A stretch of DNA of 64,000 nucleotides from Dallia pectoralis (GCA_029465975.1 CM055736.1:3535215-3599214), one strand, 5' to 3'; shown: positions 49,261-60,600, numbered from the stretch's first letter. The notes: a model not told the origin generated them from the letters alone. A program made the numbers and translations.

Positions 49261-49708
49261 CACTTCTGTCAGGGGGACCGCTCCAGCTTGGAGCATATGC
49301 TGGATCCTCCCTGGGGCCCCTGACTGTGCGGCTGACGGAACAGCTGATGCACCCGGAGCTTCTTCCTCCAAGCCTATCACACCCATCATCCCTCCCGGTC
49401 ATCCCGGACTATTTTGTTTCTCAGATATTCACACCTCGCTTGTTGTATTGTCATAAACTGACCCAGCCCAGCCAGAAGAGGACTGGTGATCCCTCAGAGC
49501 CTGGTTCCTCTCTAGGTTTCTTCCTAAATCTGACTTTTAGGGAGTTTTTCCTAGCCGCCGTGTATCAACTTGTTCAACTTGTTTTTTTTGTTCAACTTGT
49601 TGATGTTTGCTCTGTCGGATTCAGGCTGGTGATTGTAAAAGCACTTTGTGACAACTTTGTTGTAAAAAGGGCTTTATAAATAAATTTGATAGTTTGATTG
49701 ATTGATAG

Positions 49709-50668
49709 TCTAACCCATTTAAACCCTCCTAACCTCTACAGTATTCAGATCCTCTATTCTAACCCATTTAAACCCTCCTAACCTCTACAGTATTCAGATC
49801 CTCTAGTCTAACTCATTTAAACCCTCCTAACCTCTACAGTATTCAGATACTCTAGTCTAACCCATTTAAACCCTTCTAACCTCTACAGTATTCAGATCCT
49901 CTAGTCTAACCCATTTAAACCCTCCTAACCTCTACAGTATTCAGATCCTCTAGTCTAACTCATTTAAACCCTCCTAACCTCTACAGTATTCAGATCCTCT
50001 AGTCTAACCCATTTAAACCCTCCTAACCTCTACAGTATTCAGATCCTCTAGTCTAACCCATTTAAACCCTCCTAACCTCTACAGTATTCAGATCCTCTAG
50101 TCTAACCCATTTAAACCCTCCTGACCTCTACAGTATTCAGATCCTCTAGTCTAACCCATTTAAACCCTCCTAACCTCTACAGTATTCAGATCCTCTAGTC
50201 TAACCCATTTAAACCCTCCTAACCTCTACAGTATTCAGATCCTCTAGTCTAACCCATTTAAACCCTCCTAACCTCTACAGTATTCAGATCCTCTAGTCTA
50301 ACCCATTTAAACCCTCCTAACCTCTACAGTACTCAGATCCTCTAGTCTAACCCATTTAAACCCTCCTAACCTCTACAGTATTCAGATCCTCTAGTCTAAC
50401 CCATTTTAAACCCTCCTAACCTCTACAGTATTCAGATCCTCTAGTCTAACCCATTTAAACCCTCCTAACCTCTACAGTATTCAGATCCTCTAGTCTAACC
50501 CATTTAAACCCTCCTAACCTCTACAGTATTCAGATCCTCTAGTCTAACCCATTTAAACCCTCCTAACCTCTACAGTATTCAGATCCTCTAGTCTAACCCA
50601 TTTAAACCCTCCTAACCTCTACAGTATTCAGATCCTCTAGTCTAACCCATTTAAACCCTCCTAACCCT
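49709..50668. repeat. 49-bp minisatellite, about 20 copies
   Basis: The unit contains TAGTCTAACCCATTTAAACC, CTCCTAACCTCTACAG and TATTCAGATCCTC. Copies are nearly identical. The array begins directly at the 3' end of the L2 element. Confidence 0.95.
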
Positions 50669-51385
50669 TTGCCAGTTAAGACGACCCCCTCGCTGATTCA
50701 CTCTGTTCTCGATCCACACTCCGTCACCAGCGTCAGCAAGGTGGGGGGCTCATCTCGCCTGATCTCCACCAACCAATAATCCTTTCGAAACACGAGCGCA
50801 CACTTCTGACCTTTTGGGTTTAATATGACATTCAGTATTCACCTCCTAAAACACTTTCAGTTTCTATTCTGACACCTCAGGGACTCTTGCTCCACAGAAA
50901 ATAATTGTCAGGAGAAATAACTTCCCGGGGCTGCAATTTTCTAGAAATATGAATTACATAACACATTCTTATTTCCCATCTTCCTTATTGCCTTCATCTT
51001 GTCTCCTCTCTCCATTTTCTCGTGCAGCCTCCTGTTATCCTCCGTCCAGTCTCTAATCTTACCTGCCTTACCTCTCTTATCCTCTCTCATATCTCCCAGA
51101 CAGTCATATATGTCCCAGGCTCTTCGGCAGTAGAGACAGAGATGTGTTGTTTGTCTGGATGTTGATTAATCAGGTTTGGCATATGCTGATGTATGCTGAT
51201 CTAATACCTTAATATGTCAGTGTGTTTTGAGACAAAGACGTTCAGCCCTCCTCTACCAACTAACAAAGTGATATTGTCAGGTACTGTTACTGTACTTTTA
51301 CCTTCAATTCAACTCTGAATGGACAGACACACCTGTGACTTCCACACATGATATCCAATACTGCATCGTACTTGTACCTGTCAAG
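50669..51385. other. No gene recognised
   Basis: Unique sequence, TC-rich around 50990-51100. Confidence 0.45.
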
Positions 51386-51700
51386 GGCTGTACCAGGGCT
51401 GCATTAGACTGTACCAGGGCTGTACCAGGGCTGTACCAGGGCTGTACCAGGGCTGTACCAGGGCAGCATTAGGCTGTACCAGGGCTGTACCAGGGCTGTA
51501 CCAGGGCTGCATTAGGCTGTACCAGGGCTGTACTAGGGCTGTACCAGGGCTGTACCAGGGCTGCATTAGGCTGTACCAGGGCTGTACTAGGGCTGTACCA
51601 GGGCTGTACCAGGGCTGCATTAGGCTGTACCAGGGCTGTACCAGGGCTGCATTAGGCTGTACCAGGGCTGTACTAGGGCTGTATTAGGCTGTACCAGGGC
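51386..51700. repeat. 11-bp minisatellite with GCATTAG punctuation
   Basis: The basic unit is GGCTGTACCAG. Every two to five units a GGCTGCATTA step replaces one, giving a larger irregular period. TACTAGG variants recur to the right. Confidence 0.93.
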
Positions 51701-51938
51701 CCATTCATTATATAACATGTGGGTGCCATTTGAAATAAAACCATTGACCTAAATAGCAGACAGATACTTCTGGGATTTAATTATATTTCACTGTTTAGTC
51801 TGAAATTCAAGTGTACGCATTTTGCTTTGTTTCTGCTGCTTGTCTTGGTAAATATTTGAATATCAGCTCTTTGCTCTTACCACTGTTTGGCAAGACTGAA
51901 AGTGTGACTTCATGTATGAAATTATTTGATGTTCACTC

Positions 51939-51985
<47 letters not shown>

Positions 51986-52219
51986 CTCCATACCTCATTC
52001 CCTCCCCACCTCTTTCCATCCCTCCCTATCTCTCTCTCTTTCTCTCCCACCCTCCCTCCCTTCCTATGAATGTTTGAGTAAGAGGCAGCAAAATGCACAA
52101 CTCCCAACTCTCCACAACAAACTAAACACGTCGCAAATTGTATTCCCAGTTTTCCCCTCTGAAAAACAAAATGCCATTTCTACTTTGTGGAAATAGACCA
52201 ATTAATGATATGTGTTTAT

Positions 52220-52221
<2 letters not shown>
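51701..52221. other. No gene; (TC)n at 51936-51980
   Basis: Unique sequence with a (TC)n tract at about 51936-51980 and pyrimidine-rich continuation to 52060. Confidence 0.6.
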
Positions 52222-52280
<59 letters not shown>

Positions 52281-52357
52281 TGTGTGTGTATTAGTGTGTT
52301 TATGAGTGTGTTTATGAGTGTGTGTATGTGTGCATGCGTGTTTGTGTGTGTATGTGC
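52222..52357. repeat. (GT)n microsatellite and GT-rich flank
   Basis: Pure GT runs to about 52276, followed by TG-rich variants up to the transposon edge. The GT-rich tract continues on the other side of the transposon (54836-54905). Confidence 0.93.
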
Positions 52358-52365
52358 GCGTACGC
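52358..52365. repeat. 8-bp target-site duplication, left
   Basis: GCGTACGC directly precedes the left inverted repeat. The same eight bases follow the right end at 54828-54835. Confidence 0.85.
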
Positions 52366-52883
52366 TAGGGTGCATCAAATTTGAATGGGAAATTTTAATT
52401 TCAAAATATAAATCTGGCTGGCATTGCATGTTGTTCCAATTAACATAAAAATGACTTTTGCAAAGTTTTGAAGAATTCCATTGAGATTTAGGGGTGCCAC
52501 CTAACACATGAACTTTGGCGAAATTTCAAAAATGTGAAATTTTTAGTCTAATTGCCAATAGGATGACTTGGAAATGTTGAGTACAGTGACCTTTTATACA
52601 GTAACATGTTCTATAGTGTTATCAAAGTAAAAGTTGTTCGTTTGCTCTTTGGGCAACTTGGGCATTTCTCAGAATTCAACTTTCGAGATTTTCCATTCAT
52701 TTGTCCTATAGACAAAATGAATGGAGGTCAATGGGACGTTCACGCGGCCTTACCCTGAATTTCGGCAGCAATGATGGATGTCGGACACACATATAAAGTT
52801 TAATTGACTTTATTGTTAAACACAAGGGGCGATACTGACACACTTACAGAACAAACCCTCTCTAGTGGCTAACTCACTGGCAA

Positions 52884-54078
52884 CTAACAGGGCCTAATGC
52901 TGAGCATCGGAGTTAACCTGCTGTCCCAGTGTAGGGTGCACGATGGAGGTGGGGTCCACTGCTTGTGCTGTTCCTCACTGATTGTCTCCAGCACTTGGCG
53001 TTTTGCTCGGTCAGCTGTTGCAAAAGATGCAGAGAGACGTGTACATTCACCGCCTGACTCTGCATCAAGGTCAGGTGTGAAGGCAGCCTTTTGCATTGGT
53101 GACATCCTCAACCGTGTAGCCAGTGACACGGCACTTGGTCGCCTAAGGATGTCATGTGGAATAGAGACGTTTGTTCCAGTCTTCTTATGCTTGTGGGATG
53201 GTTCACCCTCAGATGGTGGATACACTGTGTTAGTATCCTCCTCTGACTCCCCATCAGACGTTTGTTCCAGTCTTCTTATGCTTGTGGTTCACCCTCAGAT
53301 GGTGGATACACTGTGTTAGTATCCTCCTCTGACTCCCCATCAGACGTTTGTTCCAGTCTTCTTATGCTTGTGGTTCACCCTCAGATGGTGGATACACTGT
53401 GTTAGTATCCTCCTCTGACTCCCCATCAGACGTTTGTTCCAGTCTTCTTATGCTTGTGGTTCACCCTCAGATGGTAGATACACTGTGTTAGTATCCTCCT
53501 CTGACTTCCCATCACTCTCCGACTCCAAGCTGGATATTGCAGTCATCTCCTCCAGCTCCTTTTCACAGCAGGTTTGCCTGGCTGCTGTGGCAGCTTGACG
53601 CTCCTCTCACCGCTTCACCTTGAGCTGCAGCTTTATGTCCAATACACCAAATGTGGCCACTCTGTCAGTCTTCATGCTGGCCAAGAAAGCTAGGTCTTCT
53701 GGGTTATCAATAAGCTTTTCAACATTTGGAGGCCAATTGTTTCGCTGTAGTCTCATTGGAGCGCTTGGCCTGGGAGATTTTCCACAGCTTGATGTTAGCA
53801 TTGACTAAGTCTACCACATTGTGGCATGCATGCTTGTCCCTCACCATTGGGATGTTCGCTTTCTTGTAAAATGGCCGCACCTGCTCCAGGACAACCATGG
53901 CAGCCTCGAACTGCGACAACGCTCCATTTGCACCAGGTTTAATGGCAAGCATGCAGCGTAAGTTTGGTAGTTTGGCGCCGGTGATGATGCCATCCTCACT
54001 GGTGATGCTGGGGCCCAGACCAAAGACCAGGCTGCGACTGCTAGTCTGACAGGGACCAGATGGTGAAGGCAGCATCAT
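52884..54078 (-). pseudogene. Decayed transposon-borne gene of unknown function
   Basis: Three minus-strand segments look like one broken gene. From the upstream end: 54078-53719 (LPNLRCMLAIKPGANGALSQ, FYKKANIPMVRDKHACHNVV), 53801-53607 (NNWPPNVEKLIDNPEDLAFL, VATFGVLDIKLQLKVKR), and 53225-52884 (SPMQKAAFTPDLDAESGG, RLSASFATADRAKRQVLE, CTLHWDSRLTPML). Frame changes separate them, and an 86-bp duplication array lies between the second and third. The LHWD block recalls a class of uncharacterised proteins abundant in fish and insect genomes that I associate with mobile DNA. The C-terminal half is missing. I cannot assign a function. Confidence 0.5.
53166..53515. repeat. 86-bp tandem repeat inside the transposon, 4 copies
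   Basis: Copies begin with GACGTTTGTTCCAGTCTTCT at 53166, 53257, 53343 and 53429 (steps of 91, 86 and 86). A length of 86 is not a multiple of three, so the expansion breaks the reading frame of the gene it sits in. Confidence 0.9.
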
Positions 54079-54827
54079 AGGAGAGCTGGATCCTGGGGTG
54101 GGTTGTGTTGTGCAGTGCCTGAGAATGAAAAGGATACAAGCTCAAGACAAGTGTTTAAAATCATATCTTACCATACTTAATATCACACAATTATGATAAA
54201 CCATTATTGCATAAGCCTCACATTTTAGCTGTACAAAGTCTAACTTCATCATAATGAACCGTTACATCACTACCAGAGTAGCTAGCTGTGCTTGTAAATA
54301 TACTTGTATTTAAAATGTTAATTTACTGTTAAAACTACAATGCTACTCTCAATAAACATGAGACATCTATACTCTGAATATGACATTGTCCACTCTAGAA
54401 TATTGTTGATGTTAAGCTTAATAGCTTAGCTAACATAGATAGCTAACTGTGGTTAGAAGACTGTTGCTAGCTAACGTTATCTAGATGTAATGAGCCCCAA
54501 ATACCTATAAATATGACTTAAATGACTTATGATAAATAAGTTTACAGACACATAATTCCAGATATTATAGTAATATGTAATAATACATACCTCAAACAGA
54601 AAGATCACCTCAGTTTTCTTGAGCTGTAGTATTGTTTACCTCAGATTTCCATGGCGACCATTGAGCGCTGTTAACCACTTTATCCAACAAAAACATATGT
54701 GCGGTGGCACCCCTAAATCATCATGTACTGGAGAAATATTTTGCATGTGTTGTTTCTACATATATTGGAACACTTTTAGCACCCAGCCATTTAAAAATTC
54801 AAGAATTGTGTTTTTTGATGCACCCTA

Positions 54828-54835
54828 GCGTACGC
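54828..54835. repeat. 8-bp target-site duplication, right
   Basis: GCGTACGC, matching 52358-52365. Confidence 0.85.
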
Positions 54836-55479
54836 GTAATGTTTGTATGTGTATGTGTGTGTGTGTATGTGCGCGTAATGTGTGTGTGTCTGTGTGCGTG
54901 TGTGTCAGCCACTGACTGATAGATCATTGATCACTGTCACCCGTCACTCTGCTCCAGTGCTTTCCCACAATCCACTGCACATGAACGATTACCATGTGGG
55001 CGGGTGAAAGATACTTTATTGTACCTGAGTCAGCTACTTGAGGAGCCCAAAGTTATACCGAAATGAAGACGGTTGAGTTGCAGTCAATTTTCAATAATAA
55101 AAATTCAATAATCAATAATGTGACTAAGGTTTCGTCTTAAAATGTCTACCTACATTGGCCCCTGCCAACAATGGGACTCTGTAATAAAACTAAAACTATT
55201 TATTGAACGTTAATGACAACTTTTTCTTCCTGTGTTGCACAATTGCGTCCACCTGAAACCGAATAATTCAACACAACCTTGTCTTTTTATTGTGAAATTG
55301 AATTATTATTGACAATTTCAAAGACATGGCGTCCTTGGCATATGAAGGTATGGACGGATGACAAATTTGTAAGCTATCAAATCTTGCTAGTGAACTTTCT
55401 TGGTTTATTATTTCCACAGCACTGTTGAGGTCTTAATTAGATACACAGAAGGCACGTACACATTAGTCAATTTAATTGT
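54836..55479. other. No gene; GT-rich start
   Basis: GT-rich sequence to about 54905, then AT-rich unique DNA. Confidence 0.45.
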
Positions 55480-55565
55480 TTGGCAGATGCTCTTATGTCA
55501 AGCAACTAACAGAAGCAATTAGGATCAACGGTCTTGTTTAAGCACAGAACTATCTGGCCAGTTGT
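55480..55565. mobile_element. Short dispersed repeat (GCTCTTAT...GCAATTAGG type)
   Basis: GGCAGATGCTCTTATGTCAA, then GAAGCAATTAGGATCAACGG and AAGCACAGAAC, follow the order of a very common teleost interspersed repeat. A second diverged copy lies at about 61265-61335. Confidence 0.45.
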
Positions 55566-55625
55566 GGATTTGATGGAGCATCCAGCGCCACTGCCTTCAC
55601 CACATGCATTTCACGCTGTGCGTAG

Positions 55626-56357
55626 GGCACCAAGTGCTGGGGGGCACCATGTGTTGGGGGCACCAAGTGCTGGGGGGGCACCAAGTGGTGGGAGGGGCAT
55701 CAAGTGATGGGGGCACCAAGTGCTGGGGGGCACCAAGTGGTGGGGGGGCACTAAGTGCTGGGGGGGCACCAAGTGCTGGGGGGGCACCAAGTGCTGGGGG
55801 GCACCAAGTGCTGTGGGGGCACCAAGTGCTGGGGGGGAACCAAGTGCTGGGGGGCACCAAGTGCTGGGGGGCACCAAGTGATGTGGGGGCACCAAGTGCT
55901 GGGGGTGAACCAAGTGCTGGGGGGCACCAAGTGCTGGGGGGCACCAAGTGGTGGGGGCACTAAGTGCTGTGGGGGCACCAAGTGCTGGGGGCACCAAGTG
56001 CTGGGGGGCACCAAGTGCTGGGGGGAACCAAGTGCTGGGGGGAACCAAGTGCTGGGGGGGAACCAAGTGCTGGGGGGAACCAAGTGCTGGGGGGAACCAA
56101 GTGCTGGGGGGAACCAAGTGCTGGGGGCACCAAGTGCTGGGGGAACCAAGTGCTGGGGGGAACCAAGTGCTGGGGGGAACCAAGTGCTGGGGGCACCAAG
56201 TGCTGGGGGGCACCAAGTGATGTGGGGGCACCAAGTGCTGGGGGGGCACCAAGTGCTGGGGGGCACCAAGTGCTGGGGGCACCAAGTGCTGGGGGGGGCA
56301 CCAAGTGCTGGGGGGGACCAAGTGCTGGGGGGGGCACCAAGTGCTGGGGGGCACCAA
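55626..56357. repeat. G-rich 17-21 bp minisatellite
   Basis: About 40 units of GCACCAAGTGCTGGGGGG. G runs vary from four to eight, with GAACC, GTGGTGG and GATGTGG variants. The long frames on both strands are repeat artefacts. The G runs on the plus strand can form G-quadruplexes. Confidence 0.95.
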
Positions 56358-56741
56358 AAATAATCATAACAATTATAATGCCGATATCATTTCCGTATAG
56401 AAACACTTTTAGGCACTTTTTAGGGATGTTTATAAAATACCGGGCGGAACAAGAGTATTTAATTACGCTAGAACGTAACGATTTAAGTTGAATCAAGAAG
56501 ATTTTGTATTAATTTGCATCTGTTTCAATAGTCACGCAATAGGTATTCTGGGAGCATGGGGGGGCATTTTTTCTCTCCAGTTTAGGCAGTCAACATTTTC
56601 TGATTGCTAGTTTAGGCTACCAACATTAAATTTAGTTAAAACTTTTCAGCACCAACATTTTCTGGAGCTTTCAAATCCTGGGGACAAATTGACCCCAAAG
56701 GATAACAGATGTTAGTAAATTTGAGGATAACTGGAGGGTTA
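56358..56741. other. No gene recognised
   Basis: Unique AT-rich spacer between the G-rich array and CA repeats. Confidence 0.45.
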
Positions 56742-56970
56742 ACACACACACACATCTACACAAGCACACACACACACACATATATATATACACATCTATA
56801 CACACACACAACCAATCACACAGTTCCACACACACACACATATATATACATATATACAGATCTACACACACACACATCTACACACACACACACATCTACA
56901 CACACACACACACACACACACATATTTACACATCGACACACACAAACACACACACAGACACACATATACT
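56742..56970. repeat. Compound CA/TA microsatellite
   Basis: CACACA runs broken by CATCTACACA and TATATATA steps. Confidence 0.93.
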
Positions 56971-57066
56971 ATCTATAATATATACATTATATTGTATCTA
57001 TAATCAAAGTACTGCTCTCTCAAAACTACAAGTGCAAACAGAAACAAATGAACTACACAGAACAGC

Positions 57067-57474
57067 CTAAGATATGGTCATGTTCTTTTTCAAGAATATA
57101 AGCATGTCGACAATTTCTGTCAGTAGTTGAGACCTTTGGGCAGTAACTATATCTCCTACACGCTCACTAGGAACAGAGATAAACAGGGATGGAAAGGTAT
57201 GGTTTGGCAAGTGAACTGGTGTTGGTAATGGTCTAGCTGCGGTAGAGTATGGAATCTGGGGTCCAGTGCTCTCTAACAGCAGATTGTATCCATCTCCGCT
57301 GTATGTCACTGAAATATTACTGAGGATTGCTCTCTTTTTGTCTGCCACGGTGGCTGAATCACCGTCATTTGTTTTTGTCACAGGTGCAGCTAGTTTTAGT
57401 AGTGCGCTGTGGTGGTTCTGTATGTGTTTTGGCATAGTGCTCGTGTTAGCCGCGGTGTACGGAATTGTGTACAA
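57067..57474 (-). pseudogene. hAT transposase relic: BED finger joined to C-terminal domain
   Basis: A 135-codon open frame. NTSTMPKHIQNHH at residues 11-23 looks like the second half of a BED zinc finger (the Cys pair would lie upstream). The C-terminal third (SVPSERVGDIVTAQRSQL, IVDMLIFLKKN) matches the hAT dimerisation region, but the FSTA residues normally between SERV and GDIVTA are absent. The whole catalytic middle of the transposase is missing. So this is an internally deleted copy. Whether the remaining small protein is made is unknown. Confidence 0.7.
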
Positions 57475-57634
57475 AAATGTTTACGTATTGTGTGCGTCTT
57501 GTCTGTCACTCGTATATATACAAATGATATAAAAGTTGCAGGGGGATCTTCAATACTAATTTCACGAGACAACTTTTCACGTCGGCGAGAAATGTTGACG
57601 CGTTTTAATCTCGCAAGATCTCGTTACACCCCTA
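57067..57634 (-). mobile_element. hAT element, internally deleted, one end visible
   Basis: The end at 57617-57634 reads, on the minus strand, AGGGGTGTAACGAGATCT, the usual start of a hAT-type terminal repeat. The relic frame follows. No matching inverted end is visible to the left, where the sequence passes into AT/CA-rich repeats, so the left limit given is that of the coding relic. Confidence 0.6.
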
Positions 57635-57639
57635 ATATA

Positions 57640-57792
57640 TACACATCTACACACACATTCACACACACATATACACATACACACACACACACACACATCT
57701 ACACATCTACACACACACACATCTACACACACACATATACACATACACACACACATCTACACACACAGACACATATACACACACGAACACAT

Positions 57793-57827
<35 letters not shown>

Positions 57828-57834
57828 TCTACAC

Positions 57835-57865
<31 letters not shown>

Positions 57866-57894
57866 ACACACACACACACACACACATCTACACG

Positions 57895-57993
<99 letters not shown>

Positions 57994-58072
57994 CTACACA
58001 TCTACACACACACACATCTACACACACACACATCTACACACACACACATCTACACACACACACACACACACA
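57640..58072. repeat. Compound CA microsatellite with CATCTACA steps
   Basis: (AC)n runs of varying length punctuated by CATCTACACATCTACAC and TATACACATACAC. The purest part is about 57900-57990. The His/Thr-rich frame is an artefact. Confidence 0.95.
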
Positions 58073-58246
58073 TATTTACCATTGGTGCTCATTTCTCTGG
58101 ATATTTAAGACGTAGTGAACTTCCTGATCTGAAGGAAAATGGCATGAGCTAATGTCTTGACCGGTAGTTGACTCAATGTTTCAAATCCTAAAATGCATCA
58201 TACAATTTAATATCGTCATTTGATTTTCTAATGTTTTTTTCATGCT

Positions 58247-58955
58247 GTCACAACGTGATCTGTCTCACCTGGCGTGTCATTGACTCCACCCCTTTTCCAC
58301 CAGGTGTTGCCTATGTACTGATTATTCCCTGGACTCTATATGTCAGTATTTCCTGTAACCTGTTGCCAGACCGTTTGTTCATTCACTCGTTTCCAGCTTT
58401 ACCCTGTTCTGTGGCACTTGTTCTTATTCTCTGTTCCCAGTGTTTGACATCTCTGTTCCTGACCACGACCCTGCATGACCCCTTGTAAAATCTGCTACGT
58501 ACCAGCATTGACCATCGCCTGCCTACCGATGACAAACCAGCCTGAATACTCTGGATACTCTGAATACTCTGGATACTCTGAATACTCTGGATACTCTGGA
58601 TACTCTGAATACTCTGGATACTCTGAATACTCTGGATACTCTGGATACTCTGAATACTCTGGATAATCTGGATACTCTGGATAATCTGGATACTCTGAAT
58701 AATCTGGATACTCTGGATACTCTGAATACTCTGGATACTCTGAATACTCTGGATACTCTGGATACTCTGGATAATCTGGATACTCTGGATACTCTGGATA
58801 CTCTGAATACTCTGGATACTCTGGATACTCTGGATACTCTGGATACTCTGAATACACTGGATTCTCTGGATACACCTTTAATAAATACTGTTTTACGTTA
58901 CCTGGTCTCTGCCTCTTTGTCTGCGTTTGGGTCCATAGTTCTGGTCGTGATGCAT
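58247..58955 (+). mobile_element. Dispersed repeat with internal 9-bp array
   Basis: It starts TGTCACAACGTGATCTG and passes through TCACCTGGCGTGTCATTGAC and TTCCTGTAACCTGTTGCC. It ends with AATAAATACTG, then CTGCGTTTGGGTCC and CGTGA. The end pattern is shared with the minus-strand copy at 14472. Two different tandem arrays have grown in the middle of the two copies. The family is not identified. Confidence 0.5.
58540..58872. repeat. 9-bp minisatellite
   Basis: About 36 units of ATACTCTGG or ATACTCTGA, with a few ATAATCTGG. Frames on both strands are repeat artefacts (Ser-Gly-Tyr or Glu-Tyr-Pro). Confidence 0.95.
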
Positions 58956-60154
58956 GCATTGAGTACAGCCGCTACTCTCTGTCTAATCTGAACACTTTAA
59001 GACTCCAAGAACAAAAAACCCACCCAAAGCTTTTATGATTTCTCACTCACAAAGTGCGAACACACATTTATATCTAACGACAACCTGTCGCTCTTTCATG
59101 GGACAATTTACGGAAAAGTCACATTTGCAGAGTTTTTGTTTTCGGAGATAAAAGCTGTGCATCCGATATTGCGGATATTAGTTTGAGAAATGCAGGGATT
59201 TGTGAAGTGCGATTCTCAGTCTCAGCGCTTGTGTGTTCAGTGACACAGCTGTGAGTCTTTAAGTAATGCTCCCTGCATCAGCTGAATATGGACCTCACCA
59301 TCTGCCTACTGCCTCCCACTCTCTACTCCTCCACATCCCCCTCTCTCGGAATCTCTTACTCCCTCCGTATTTCTCTCCTTTTCCTTATCTCCATTCCCTC
59401 CCTCCCTCTCTCTCTCTCTCTCTTTTTTATTTTATTCACTATTTCTCTCTTTCGCTCTCCATTTCCATCCCTCTCTTCGTCCCTTCATCTCTGCAGATAC
59501 CCACTCCTCCAGTATCCATCTCCAGTTCTGCTGAGGCTGCAGTAGGATCTCTGCACCTGGCCACGCACACAATCACACACACACACACACACATGCACGC
59601 ACACACACACACACACACACACACGCGCGCATACACACACCTCAGTCTGGGTCATTTCTGCAGGTGCAGCACATCCATCACCTGAGACTTTCCTCACTGT
59701 ATTCAGAACTCGGCATCTGTTCAATGTAACCGGGTCTTACGAGAGAGACTGTGGTCATATATGTGCATTCATTAAAGCCATAGCTCGTGTGTGGTTGATC
59801 AAGCGTCATATAGCCACATGTCTGTGTGCAGGGTTAAAACCTGTGGACTGTTTACATGAGGATATATGAAGTGGGGTTTAGACCAATATACTATAGACAG
59901 GAATGTGATGCAAGGCTTTAGGTTATGTCTAGTGTCCGCTGTTTAAAAGTCCAGAGCGCAAAAACAGTCATTGCTTTTATCGAGACACAGAATGTTGGCG
60001 CCTTGGCAGCGAGTTTCTTTTATATCATTTTCTCATCCTCAATTTGACAAGTTGACAAATTAAATCAGCTCTTAACAGCAATGTGTTGACTGTGGCAGAG
60101 TGGCTTCTCCTCTGTGGTGATAGGTATGTCTGCATGTCTATGTCTGTGTCTAAA
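58956..60154. other. No gene; TC-rich tract and CA run
   Basis: Unique sequence with a TC/CCTC-rich stretch (about 59310-59490) and a CA run with CACGC/CGCGCG steps (about 59571-59640). The 139-codon frame from 59266 crosses both and is composition-driven. Confidence 0.5.
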
Positions 60155-60212
<58 letters not shown>

Positions 60213-60252
60213 CGTGTGTGTGCGTGCGTGCGTGCGTGCGCGTGCGTGCGTG
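60155..60252. repeat. (GT)n/(GC) microsatellite
   Basis: GTGTGT runs with GCGTGCGTGCGTGC steps at the right end. Confidence 0.93.
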
Positions 60253-60379
60253 TCTGCGAACAGGATAGAGGCAAGCTACTGGGCTTTTTGCTTTTTTATC
60301 TCTGGCTTGCTGCTTCAGCCATTACATACAACTGAAGTGTTGTTGCACAAAAAAGCATTATATAGCAGTTTCTATAGAA

Positions 60380-60600
60380 GTTGTTTTTTTCTCAAAAAAA
60401 ATAACCAGGTAGCTAGAACCGTTTCTGGTTTCAGATAAGTTCCTTTGGGGTTCCATGGATAACACATTGTGGAATGGGTTATACCTGGAACCAGAGAGGT
60501 TCTATTTGGAAACAAATTAACTAGAAAACAAAAGAGTTCTATTTTAACTATAAGGCTCTTTTCCCCTGAAATCATAAATGGGTTCCTACAGGGACAGGCA
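60380..60600. mobile_element. Possible small foldback repeat (AGAACC...GGTTCT motifs)
   Basis: TAGAACC, GGTTCC, CTGGAACCAGAGAGGTTCTA, GAGTTCTATTTTAAC and GGGTTCCTACAGGG recur in both orientations. This resembles a diverged non-autonomous DNA element common in fish. Ends are not defined. Confidence 0.3.

Larger units (their letters stand above)
44963..49709 (+). mobile_element. Decayed L2-type LINE, near full length
   Basis: It begins with CAGCCTGCCTGCTCTCCAGC repeats, followed by a 5' leader and a short ORF1. ORF2 (endonuclease plus reverse transcriptase) is interrupted. A long 3' region follows, ending GGGCTTTATAAATAAATTTG and ATTGATTGAT. The block GGACTGGTGATCCCTCAGAG and CTCTCTAGGTTTCTTCCTAA near the end is typical of L2-family 3' ends in teleosts. 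Frame breaks and stops show it is inactive. The 5' edge is approximate. Confidence 0.82.
52366..54827 (-). mobile_element. DNA transposon, hAT-like by target duplication
   Basis: The 2,462-bp element is bounded by inverted TAGGGTGCATCAAA (left) and TTTGATGCACCCTA (right), outside which sits a perfect 8-bp duplication. The ends also share inverted internal blocks: GTTCCAAT, and TTTAGGGGTGCCACC (about 52487 on the left, 54704 on the right). This gives long imperfect terminal repeats. An 8-bp duplication with TA at its centre fits hAT (Buster-like) elements; P elements also make 8 bp. The coding part (52884-54100, minus strand) is decayed and I see no transposase catalytic motif, so this copy is probably non-autonomous. 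It inserted into a GT microsatellite. Confidence 0.82.

Noticed and set aside
52884..53225. Host gene exon
   Set aside because: It lies wholly within a transposon with defined ends and is frame-disrupted, so it is treated as part of the element.
55597..56496. Proline/tryptophan-rich and glycine/cysteine-rich frames of up to 248 codons
   Set aside because: They exist on both strands and in several frames over an 18-bp G-rich repeat, with no exon context.
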